From JANMZO01 sp963763135 (GTDB lineage: Bacteria > Actinomycetota > Acidimicrobiia > Acidimicrobiales > JANYDT01), in the NCBI GenBank assembly GCA_963763135.1, contig CAVXNJ010000003.1, forward strand, positions 1-64,000: a stretch of 64,000 nt of DNA, written 5' to 3'. Both the position numbers and the translations under genes were made by a program. The notes under the pieces are model-generated. The model was not told the origin of the DNA. It did no database searches and saw nothing but the letters and a program-made list of their open reading frames with translations. This document shows, in pieces, positions 39,975-48,683 of this stretch. Every line of letters starts with the position of its first letter. Position 1 is the first letter of the stretch.

Positions 39975-40868
39975 ATGATGGAGACGATGCCGACGATCTG
40001 CCGCCCCCGCCGCTCGGTGCTGTACATGCCCGCCGCCAACGAGCGGGCGCTGGAGAAGGCGAAGACGATTCCGGCCGATGCGATCATCTTCGACCTCGAA
40101 GACGCCGTCGCGCCCGACGCCAAACCCGAGGCCCGCGGCGCAGGCCGTGGCCGCGGTGCGGTCGGGCGAGTACGGCAGCCGGGAGCTGACGATCCGCTGC
40201 AACGGGCTCGACACCGAGTGGGGCGCCGACGACCTCGCCGCGGCCGGCGCCGCCGGATCCGTCGGCGGTCGTGATCCCCAAGGTCGACTCGCGTCGCGTA
40301 CGTCGACGAGGTGTCGGCGCGGCTCGACGCGGCCGGCGCCGCCGCCGGACGTCAGGATCTGGCCGATGATCGAGACGCCGACGGCGATCTTCGACGTCCG
40401 CGAGATCGCCGCGCACCCGCGGGTCGCCGTGCTCGATCATGGGCACGAACGACCTCGCCAAGGAACTGCGGTCACCGATCGTGCCGGGCCGCCATCCGCT
40501 GGTACCGCACCTCGCCACGGCCCTGCTCGCCGCCCGCGAGGCGGGCAAGGTCGATCATCGACGGCGTCTACAACGACGTGAAGGACCCCGACGGCTTCGC
40601 TCGCCGAGTGCCGTGCAGGGCATGGAGATGGGCTTCGACGGCAAGACGCTGATCCACCCGAGCCAGGTCGAGCCGGCCAACGAGATCTGGGCGCCGTCGG
40701 CCGAGGAGATCGAGTACGCCGAGCGGGTCATCGCCGCGTTCGACGAGGCGGTCGCCGACGGGCAAGGGCGTCGTCACCGTCGACGGTCGAATGATCGAGA
40801 ACCTCCACGTCGACAACGCCCGCCGCGTGCTGGCCGTCGCCGCGGCGATCGCCGCCGCGACCGAATGA
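39975..40868 (+). CDS. HpcH/HpaI-CitE family CoA ester lyase
   Basis: About 290 residues. It has RPRRSVLYMPAANERALEKA, IIFDLEDAVAPDAKPEAR, then IRCNGLDTEWGADDL, VVIPKVDS, WPMIETPTAIFDVREIA (metal Glu), VLIMGTNDLAKELR, IIDGVYNDVKDPDGF and MGFDGKTLIHPSQVEPANEI. This is the CitE/Mcl2 architecture of citramalyl-CoA lyases or malyl-CoA thioesterases. An extra G at about 40435 is clear, since removing it gives VLIMGTNDL. Other breaks are near 40138, 40255, 40290, 40335, 40555, 40603 and 40764. It lies 42 bases after the first lyase and probably shares its transcript. Confidence 0.85.
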
Positions 40869-41019
40869 CCTGGCGCTGTCGTGCCCGGTTCGGTGCCGGG
40901 CGCCGGACAGAGCACGACGAGCATGGCCGGCCGCATCGACGGGTCCGCTGTCGCCTCGATCGGGTGTGCTATCCCTTCGCTCGGAGGTCACGGATCGACG
41001 TGGTCCCAGGAAGGAAGGC

Positions 41020-41199
41020 ATGATCAAGGCACTGTTGGCATTCGCAGTCGTGTTCCTCGTCGCCACGTTCCCGGCGACCTGGCTGCTGATGCTGTTCTTC
41101 GGCAACATCGGCGTCCTGCTCAGCTACTGGGGCACGCTCCCGCTCGGCATCCTCGCCTCCGCGCTGATCGGCGGCGCATCGGCCACCACCTATCCCTGA
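41020..41199 (+). CDS. Small hypothetical membrane protein
   Basis: 59 residues with two predicted TM helices: IKALLAFAVVFLVATFPATW then LLMLFFGNIGVLLSYWGTLP, and a short GASATTYP tail. A strong ribosome site (aggaaggaag) precedes the ATG. The sequence is intact and has no recognised family. It stands alone on the plus strand, convergent with the selenoprotein operon. Confidence 0.6.
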   Translation: MIKALLAFAVVFLVATFPATWLLMLFFGNIGVLLSYWGTLPLGILASALIGGASATTYP

Positions 41200-41232
41200 C
41201 GCCCGGCAGCGTCGCGGTCCGACCGGATCGCG

Positions 41233-41717
41233 TCAGAACCGAACGACTGCTGCGGTCGTCTCGTCGTCGGCGCTCGTCGCCGCGACCGTGAGCCGATCCA
41301 GCTCGCCGCAGAACCGGACGTCGATCCACGCGCCTGCCGCGCCGGACACCGGCGCGCACAGCGACGCGTCCCTCGACCTCGACCCGCACGAGCCCGTCGC
41401 CATCGACTCGGACCCGCCCCTCGCGCGCGGAGCGCGGGGTCGACCTCGACGTCGATGCTCGTCACGACCGGCGGCTCGACCGCGTCGGTCTCGACCGCGG
41501 TCGGCAGAACGGAGCGATAGCGGATCGGTTCGGCCGGCTCGGCGAAGACGAACGTCGCCACCGCCAACACGATCGCCGCCCCGATGACGGTGGCGGCCAG
41601 ATGCCACCGGCGCGAGAGCGGGATCCGCAGATGGTCGTGCGCGCGACGTGTCGACTCCCGCCAACGGTACGTGCCGTCGGACGGGTCGCGGCCCGCTCCG
41701 GAACCGCCGAGCCGCAA
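41233..41717 (-). CDS. Membrane-anchored hypothetical protein, end of selenoprotein operon
   Basis: About 160 residues. It starts at a TTG inside or next to the UGSC stop (TGAGTTG) and reads DPSDGTYRWRESTRRAHDHL, then one TM helix HLAATVIGAAIVLAVATFVF, and an extracytoplasmic domain (EPIRYRSVLPTAVETDAVEP, SIDVEVDPALRA) that ends, after two indels near 41440 and 41370, AWIDVRFCGELDRLTVAATS and TTAAVVRF. No family is recognised. Its coupling to the selenoprotein suggests a membrane partner of that system, which is inference. Confidence 0.55.
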
Positions 41718-41718
41718 C

Positions 41719-42246
41719 TCAGCCGGGCCCGGTGACCGCGGCGACGATCTGCGTCGAACGCGGCGTCGGCGTAGGCGATCATCTCGTCGTCGGTGCGGTC
41801 CTGGATCGGGTGCGGCGTGAAGACCCGCGGCACGGCGGCGAAGCCGAGCGCGCGTCGACTGGGCGATCGGCCGCGTCGACGAACTGCTCGGAGGCGACGA
41901 ACATCGCCGGGACACCACGGAGCTCGAGATCGTTGATGTCGTGCACACTGCACGACGTGCAACTGCCTCAATCGGCGAGGGCCTCGATCACGACCTGGCA
42001 CTCGGTGGCGATCTCGTGGCGCAGGTCGACCGGTGCCGGCTTGGCGAACGTCGGCTTCCGGTAGCGCTTGACGTTCGCCCCGATGTCGGTCAGCCGCTGC
42101 TCGATGCGGTCGAGGAAGACGTCGCCGCGCGGCTTGGAGATGTCGAGCAGACCGACGGTCAGCCCGTCGAGCGACGCCGGGCGGGCGAGCGGCTCGCGCT
42201 CGGCGACGCGTGCGCTCGCTGGTCGGATCGAGAATCGTGCGGTCAT
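41719..42246 (-). CDS. UGSC-family selenoprotein (UGA read as selenocysteine)
   Basis: The first 92 codons run MTARFSIRPASARVAEREPL to CQVVIEALAD, then an in-frame TGA at 41968-41970, followed in the same frame by GSCTSCSVHDINDLELRGVP and AMFVASEQFVDAAD. After three extra bases (near 41860, 41850 and 41757) it continues ALGFAAVPRVFTPHPIQDRT, DDEMIAYADAAFDA and ends AVTGPG at 41719. The family is named for this U-G-S-C motif; other members have Cys at the U position. LTVGLLDISKPRGDVFLDRI is the typical start. The total is about 174 residues, the normal family length. The function is unknown; a redox role is inferred from Sec/Cys and the thioredoxin-like neighbour. Confidence 0.85.
41938..41970 (-). 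promoter_or_regulatory. Bacterial SECIS-like element at the UGA codon
   Basis: On the coding strand the TGA (41970-41968) is followed after 11 bases by GTCGTGCA-GTG-TGCACGAC, a perfect 8-bp stem with a 3-base loop (or 7 bp with a 5-base loop). Its distance and the G-starting apical loop match the SelB-binding hairpin of bacterial selenoprotein mRNAs. Confidence 0.75.
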
Positions 42247-43751
42247 CAGGTGCCTCCATGGCGGTCGGGCTCAGTATGTGCACCGCGCGGGTCACCGGCT
42301 TGCGAACCCGATCGTCGCCGTTCACCCAGCCGCCGATGATCTCGGAGAACAGCCCGGCGCCGCCGCCGGCATAGGCCAGCATCAGCCCGCCGGGACGGAA
42401 CTTCGGCAGCGCTCGAGCGTCGCCGAACGCCTCCGGGAACACCCTCCGCGATGCCGTCCGGCACCGCGCACCAGCTCCGCGCCGGGTCGGTTCAGGTGCT
42501 CGACTGATCCCATCGACGATCCGCTCGCGATCCCAGCCGGCGTCGGCGAACACCCGGGCATGCTCGGGGCCCATCACGACGATCGCATCGAACACCATGA
42601 TCAGCTTCGGGTGGTGCACCGCCTGCAGGTTGCGTCGCGAGCGAGCGGGCCAGCGAGCTCGGGCTCGCGGGAGAGCTGGTCGACGACGCCGCTGCGGGCC
42701 CTCGCCGGCGAACACGCGTCAGCGCATCGACGCCGGGCTCGATCCCGTGCTCGCCGGCGAGCGTGCCGTACGGCGACTCGTCGTCGTTCTCGGCGAAGCA
42801 GAAGCTCGAGCTTGCCGGGGTTGCCGTGCGGCGCCCGGTCGACCTCGCCGGGCCGGCCGCCGCCGATGTTGCGAACGACGAGCTGCAGCGCCCGCCCGAT
42901 CGTCGAGTTGGCGCGGTTGCCCTGGCCGAGCGCGTTGCCGCCCGAGTTCATCCCGATCGCCCGCGTGCCCGGCCCGCTGCACACGATCACGACGGGCCGA
43001 CCGGCATCGTCGTCGCCAGCAGCCCGTGCATGTTGAACTCGTCGTTGCAGGCAGCCTCGACCGCGGTCAGCACCCACGGCAGGTACTCCGGGCTGGCAGC
43101 CGGCCATCACCGCGGCGATCGCCACCTTCTCGACGGTGATCTCGACGAGGTCGGGTGGAACGGTCGCGACGATGTCGGACGGCTGCGCGGGTGCGTGCCG
43201 TCGAGCATCGCGCATCACCCGCTCCTCGGTCGGCGGGACGACCGGCAGGCCGTCGGTCCAGCCGCGGGCGAACATCATCTCGACGTCGTCCTCGGCGTCG
43301 GCCACCTCGACGCGTCGGCGAGCGACAGCGACGCGCGACCGAAGCGCACTCGGAGCTCGTCGACGAGGTCGGGGTCGACCGACATCGACCCGCAGCCGGG
43401 CCGCATCGTCGGGCAGGTCCGGGCCCGAGCCCCTCGACGCCGGTCAGCTCGCTCCCAGTCCGGCTCGCGAGCCACCCGACGGTCCGCTCGATCTCGACGC
43501 CGTCGGCGCACCCGGATCACCGTCGGGCACGGTCTCGATGTCGTGGAGCCAGCTCACGGCGAGGTCGGCGTCGTGGATCGGCGGTCGGGGCGCCGGGAAA
43601 CGTCGGGTCGTCCTGGGTGTAGACGTCAGCGCTCGACGGCCCGGCGAGCTGCCGCAGCACGGGGACGACCATCTGGCAGGTCTCGCACTCCGCGCTTGAC
43701 GACGACGACGATGCCCGTCGGGCAGCAGTGGAGCCTGCGGGTCGGGCTCAT
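42246..43751 (-). CDS. Thioredoxin-like partner of the UGSC protein
   Basis: About 490 residues in two parts. The N-terminus is thioredoxin-like: RRLHCCPTGIVVVVK, then CETCQMVVPVLRQLAG (CxxC), ADVYTQDDPTFPGAP and DADLAVSWLHDIETVPTVI. The larger second domain has FARGWTDGLPVVPPTEERV, DIVATVPPDLVEITVEKVAI, DEFNMHGLLATT, VIVCSGPGTRAIGMNSGGNA, LGQGNRANSTIGRALQLVVR, NIGGGRPGEVDRAPHGNPGK and GGAGLFSEIIGGWVNG. Similar long proteins are annotated as thiol-disulfide isomerases in actinobacteria. The raw frame breaks at least ten times. It ends at or just before the selenoprotein ATG (TGATG at 42246) and overlaps the upstream hydrolase (ATGA), so all three are coupled. Confidence 0.72.
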
Positions 43752-44649
43752 GCGAGGAACTCCAGGATTCGTCGTTGACGGTGTCGGGTGCTTCGAGGTG
43801 GAGGAAGTGCCCGACGCCGTCGACGCATCTCGATCGTGACGTTGGCGCCGACGTCGGTGCGGGCCGAGCTCGGCGACCTCCGCGCCGATGCCTCCGTCGG
43901 TCGGCGCCGTGGAGATACAGCGTCGGCTGCTGCGGCACGACGTAGGTCGCGGCCTGCACGTCGTCGAGCTCGGTCGCGTGCCGACGCCGCCGAGCGCCGC
44001 CCGGTAGTACCCGATCGCCGCGGCGAGGTGGGCGGGATCGCCAGGAGCCGCCTTGGCCGCGACCAGGTCGTCGGCGGCGTCGTAGCCCGGCGACCAGTCG
44101 GCCCAGATCATGTCGATGAACGCCAGGTCGTCGGCCGGGACGACGAGGTCGGCGAGCGCGTGCTGGAAGAAGAACATGTACCAGCTGCGCTTCAGCTGGT
44201 CGTGGTTCGTCAGGAACGCCGTCGCCGAGCGCCGGCCCGGAGGGACGGCCATCCCGACGACCTTCGCCCAGCGTTCCGGCGCGTGGTTCGCCGCACCGTA
44301 GACGATCGATGCGCCCCAGTCGTGGCCGATCAGCACCGCCCGCCCGTCGCCGCCGAAGTGCTCGTGCAGGCCGATCACGTCGAGCACCGACGCCCCGGTC
44401 TGCACGCAACCGTCGGCCGGGACGTCGCTCGGTGCGTACCCACGCAGGTACGGCGCGACGGCCCGGAACCCGGCGTCGTCGAGCGCCGGCATCAGGTGAC
44501 GCCACGGTGGTCGCGCTGTCGGGGAACCCGTGGAGGCAGACCACGAGCGGGCGATCGGTGTCGTCGATCGAGGCCGACGTCCGGCAGGCGAGATCGATGT
44601 CGCCGACGGTGATCGACGGAGCTCTCGACCGGGATGGGATGGCAGCCAC
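43748..44649 (-). CDS. Epoxide-hydrolase-type alpha/beta-hydrolase
   Basis: About 298 residues. It contains VVCLHGFPDSATTWRHLMPA (oxyanion HGFP), FRAVAPYLRGYAPSD, and a nucleophile elbow VLIGHDWGASIVYGAANHAP in which Asp replaces Ser, the mark of epoxide hydrolases and haloacid/haloalkane dehalogenases. The lid includes LKRSWYMFFFQHALADLVVP. PTLYLHGADDGGIGAEVAEL holds the acid region. It ends ILEFLA. Indels are near 44505, 43982, 43905, 43862, 43833 and 43767. GTG start at 44649. First gene of the selenoprotein operon, overlapping the next by four bases. A C-X bond hydrolase is possible, but the substrate is unknown. Confidence 0.78.
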
Positions 44650-44750
44650 ACCCGGGAACGTAGCCCGGCGCTCGCCCGCGGCTGCGACGCACGTCACCAC
44701 ACCGGCTTGCACCGGGGCCCTCCGCACGCCCTAAGTTCTAAAGATCGGGG

Positions 44751-45621
<871 letters not shown>

Positions 45622-45625
<4 letters not shown>

Positions 45626-45822
45626 CCGCGTCCGACGTCGCGGTCGCCGCCTCGATCCTGCTCGGGATCGCGTTCCTCGTCGCCGGCGGGTCCAAGCTGG
45701 CCGCCGGCCCCGGATGGATCGAGCAGGCGCGCGGGATGGGGGCACCGTCGTGGGTCTTCTCGTTTCGCTCGCCGAAGCACCGAAGTCGCCGACGGGCTTT
45801 CCTCCCGTCGCCTAGCGGCTAG
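45622..45822 (+). pseudogene. Truncated DoxX-like membrane protein
   Basis: A GTG overlapping the previous stop begins TASDVAVAASILLGIAFLVA and GGSKLAAGPGWIEQARGMGA, the first TM helix and loop of DoxX/MauE-type membrane proteins. After APSWV (about 45750) the reading turns into a basic low-complexity tail (FRSPKHRSRRRAF) and stops at 45822, where three more TM helices are expected. The break coincides with a change in base composition and frame quality. It is either a real truncation or a sequence join. Confidence 0.55.
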
Positions 45823-46716
45823 ATCCGCTCGAGCTCGCGGCCGTCGAACAATGGGCTGATCGCGAACGCTTCCACGTCGGCTGCGAGGTCGGCTTCGGTC
45901 GGTGGCGTCGTGGCATCGGCGGATTGCGCGGCTCGAACGATGGCCGGAAGCTGGCGTGCGTCGCTGGACGAGTTCAGGTAGAGATCGGGCTCCGACAGCA
46001 CGAACCGAACCGCTCGGCCGATCGCCGCTTCATCTTCAAGCGGTTGGTACCACGAGTACTTCTTCTCCGATTTGCCTTCGGAATCTTCGGTCCAGCGCCG
46101 ACGCGCTGATGGATTTGATCGTCTGCATGGCCACACCAAGGCGTTGGCATTCGGCACGTAGTGCATCCACGTCGGCGCGGTATTCGGCGTTAGAGAGAAG
46201 GGCGAAGTTGTACGGGAACAGCACTGACGCAAACGCGAACTCGGCAAGGCTGCGGAGGTGCATGCCGGGAATACGAAGGCCGTGGCCGGTCACGCCGATG
46301 TTCCTCACGAGTCCCTCCGATTGGGCCTGGACCAGGGCTTCCACCGCTCCGCCGGGACCGTGCGCCGTGGCCCACTCGTCTTCCTCAACGAGGTTGTGCA
46401 ACTGGATCAGGTCGACATGATCGACGCTGAGTCGCTGTAGCGAACGTTCAAGTTCAGCGCGCGCCCCGCTTCCCGTTCGCTCTCCGGTCTTTGTGGCCAG
46501 GAAGAACGAGTTGCGGTGGTCCTGCAGAAAGTCGGTGAGTCGAAGTTCCGACTCGCCGTAGGACGCCGCGGTGTCGATGTGGTTGATGCCTGCTGCCACC
46601 ACCGTCTCCAGAACACCATCGGCAAATTTCTGGCTGCCGCTCCCGATTGCCGCGGCGCCGAAGATGACGCGGGTGCTGTGGTGTCCGGTCCGGCCGAATT
46701 CGAGGGTTTCGATCAT
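45819..46716 (-). CDS. Aldo/keto reductase family protein
   Basis: About 298 residues. It contains LEFGRTGHHSTRVIFGAAAI, the catalytic Asp/Tyr region NHIDTAASYGESELRLTDFL, Lys in SFFLATKTGERTGSGARAEL, VDHVDLIQLHNLVEEDEW, and VRNIGVTGHGLRIPGMHLRS. One indel near 46108 moves the C-terminal third (RRRWTEDSEGKSEKKYSWYQ, LSEPDLYLNSSSDARQLPAI) into another frame. It is an NADPH-dependent TIM-barrel oxidoreductase of the short Tas/YgdS-like group and the physiological substrate is unknown. Its 3' end meets the truncated DoxX gene tail to tail. Codon use here is already less GC-rich. Confidence 0.8.
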
Positions 46717-46833
46717 GGCCCACAGTACGCCACGTCCACGGGAAGGGCGCAGCGACGTCACCGCTAACAGGTTTGCAACGAAACCAGTCGGTGCGTGTCA
46801 GCACGTGCTTGGAACTCGCAATGGCATCGACTA

Positions 46834-47050
46834 GGGTTTCCCCTGCTGGCTTCGGCCAGCCGAAGGTAAGCAGCGAAGTCCGGTGAGAACCCGGCACTGT
46901 CCCGCAACTGTGGTTCCTCCTGAGGCAGTCATGCCCACGGAAGACAAGTCAGGTCGCCTGCCCCTTTCGACGTATCTGACCCTCGAAGGAAGGGCGGTTC
47001 GTTGGCTCCGGCCCGCGGCACGCTGGTCCTTCCTCCCATTTGGAGGATGA
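46834..47050 (+). promoter_or_regulatory. Cobalamin (B12) riboswitch with RBS-sequestering hairpin
   Basis: The conserved core is clear: GAAGTCCGGTGAGAACCCGG, then CACTGTCCCGCAACTGT and, further on, CACGGAAGACAAGTCAGG. The expression platform has CCTCC (47032-47036) and GGAGG (47042-47046) around a 5-base loop, so the ribosome site of the next gene can be masked. An alternative partner GGAAGG lies at about 46988. Translational repression by adenosyl- or methyl-cobalamin is expected. Confidence 0.92.
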
Positions 47051-47053
47051 TCC

Positions 47054-48067
47054 ATGAAATCCCGTACCCACCGTTCGACCCGCGCTTTCGCGCTCCGTCG
47101 ACTTCTCACGATTGCCGGGGCGGCCACCGCCACGGTGTCGTTGTTTGCCTCCGTCGCTTCGCTTTCGAGCGGTCCCGCCGCGGCCACTGCGAAAAAGGTG
47201 ACTCCGAAGCCTCCCAAGGCGGCCAAGGACTTCCCCGTCGGCATTGCTCAGGCCGATGGCGTGGTCAACATCAAAGCCAAACCGACCCGCATCGTTTCGC
47301 TTTCGCCGACGGCGACCGAGATCCTCTTTGCGATCGGGGCCGGATCTCAGGTCATAGCGACTGACGAGTTTTCCGATTACCCGGCCGAAGCTCCGAAAAC
47401 CAAGCTGAGCGGCTTCACGCCGAACGTCGAAGCGATCGCGAAATACAAGCCCGACCTCATCGTGTTCTCTGACACCTCCGACGCAGTGAAAGCTTTGAAG
47501 AAACTGAAGTTTGCGGTACTCGTCATGCCGGCGGCGACCAAGATCGATGACACCTACGCACAAATCGAGAAGTTCGGTGCCGCGACCGGGAATCTGGCCA
47601 ATGCCGTCAAGCTGGTCGCGAAGATGCAATCAGACATTGCGAAGATCGTCGCATCGGTGCCCAAGCGCACAACGCCCCTGCGGGCCTACCACGAGCTCGA
47701 CAACACCGGATATTCGATTACGTCAAAGACGTTCATCGGAAGCATCTACAAGCTTCTGGGGATTTCCAGCGTTGCCGACGCCGCAGACAAAGACGGCTTC
47801 GGGTACCCGCAGCTGTCGGCTGAATATCTCGTGAAAGCGAACCCCGATGTGGTCTTCCTCGCCGACACCAAGTGCTGTGCCCAGACACTCGCGACGTTCG
47901 CGGCTCGCCCGGGATTCGGTTCGATGTCTGCGGTAACCGCAGGTCGGGTCATCGAACTCGACGATGACATTGCCTCCCGATGGGGGCCCCGCATCGTCGA
48001 TCTTCTGCGGATTGTCGCAGCGAAGACGTCGAACATGACCGGAACCCCGGTGCCGGCCGGCGTTTAG
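47054..48067 (+). CDS. btuF: Cobalamin/corrinoid ABC transporter substrate-binding protein
   Basis: Intact, 337 residues. A Sec signal (RRLLTIAGAATATVSLFASV) leads to a class III binding protein: RIVSLSPTATEILFAIGAGS, VIATDEFSDYPAEAPKTKLS, NVEAIAKYKPDLIVFSD, YAQIEKFGAATGNLANAVKL, AYHELDNTGYSITSKTFIGS and SAEYLVKANPDVVFLADTKC. These match BtuF-type corrinoid receptors. No lipobox Cys is seen, so it may be secreted or anchored otherwise; the Lys-rich linker after the signal (KKVTPKPPKAAKDF) is unusual. Translation starts seven bases after the GGAGG masked by the riboswitch. Confidence 0.9.
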   Translation: MKSRTHRSTRAFALRRLLTIAGAATATVSLFASVASLSSGPAAATAKKVTPKPPKAAKDFPVGIAQADGVVNIKAKPTRIVSLSPTATEILFAIGAGSQVIATDEFSDYPAEAPKTKLSGFTPNVEAIAKYKPDLIVFSDTSDAVKALKKLKFAVLVMPAATKIDDTYAQIEKFGAATGNLANAVKLVAKMQSDIAKIVASVPKRTTPLRAYHELDNTGYSITSKTFIGSIYKLLGISSVADAADKDGFGYPQLSAEYLVKANPDVVFLADTKCCAQTLATFAARPGFGSMSAVTAGRVIELDDDIASRWGPRIVDLLRIVAAKTSNMTGTPVPAGV

Positions 48068-48661
48068 ATGCCCTACACCCTGTTCATCGGAGGGGCCCGG
48101 TGCGGCAAATCGTCGCTGGCCGTGCGTCGCGCCCGGACGTGGTCCTTGCCACCCGACGCGCCCACCCTGTCCGTTGCGCAGGCTCCGAAAGTGGTTTTCG
48201 TCGTCACCGGTGTGGCCGGCGACGACGAGATGCACGACCGGATCGCGCGTCACCAACGCGAGCGCGACCCGGCGTGGATCACCGTCGAGGCGCCGTACGA
48301 CCTGGTCGGCGGTGTCCGAACTGCGCTGGGACACGGCCCGTCGACCATGGTCGTCATCGATTGCCTGTCGTTTTGGGTGGCGAACCGTCTCATGCGGTCC
48401 GGAGGCGAACATGTGGAGGCGTGGGTCACCGCAGAGGGCGATCTGGCGCAGGAACTCGACGAGGTTGTGCGCCTGCTGACCGAGCACCCGGTTCCATCGG
48501 TGGTCGTCACGAACGAAGTGGGTTCCGGTCTCGTTCCAGACACGGCATTGGGCCGACAGTTCCGAGACAGCCTCGGTCGGATGAACGCACTGGTCTCGTC
48601 GGGCGCCGCCTCCGCCTACCTCGTCGTTGCGGGCCGCACGTTGGAGCTGGGCCGCCCATGA
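48068..48661 (+). CDS. cobU: Adenosylcobinamide kinase / adenosylcobinamide-phosphate guanylyltransferase
   Basis: Intact, 197 residues, ATG directly after the btuF stop. The P-loop is FIGGARCGKSSLAVRRA. The CobU marks are VFVVTGVAGDDEMHDRIARH, RDPAWITVEAPYDL, VVIDCLSFWVANRL and VVVTNEVGSGLVPDTALGRQ followed by FRDSLGRMNAL. The guanylylated His is in the AGDDEMxxRIxxH segment. It phosphorylates and activates imported cobinamide for nucleotide-loop assembly, so the operon both imports corrinoids and starts their salvage. Placing the salvage kinase between the transport genes implies that incomplete corrinoids are a main substrate. Confidence 0.92.
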   Translation: MPYTLFIGGARCGKSSLAVRRARTWSLPPDAPTLSVAQAPKVVFVVTGVAGDDEMHDRIARHQRERDPAWITVEAPYDLVGGVRTALGHGPSTMVVIDCLSFWVANRLMRSGGEHVEAWVTAEGDLAQELDEVVRLLTEHPVPSVVVTNEVGSGLVPDTALGRQFRDSLGRMNALVSSGAASAYLVVAGRTLELGRP

Positions 48662-48683
48662 GTCATGCGGCGTCGGGGACACG

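Noticed and set aside
41968..41970. TGA taken as the true end of a 92-residue protein
   Set aside because: The same frame continues with the family-defining GSC motif and conserved C-terminal sequence, and a SECIS-like hairpin follows at the proper distance.
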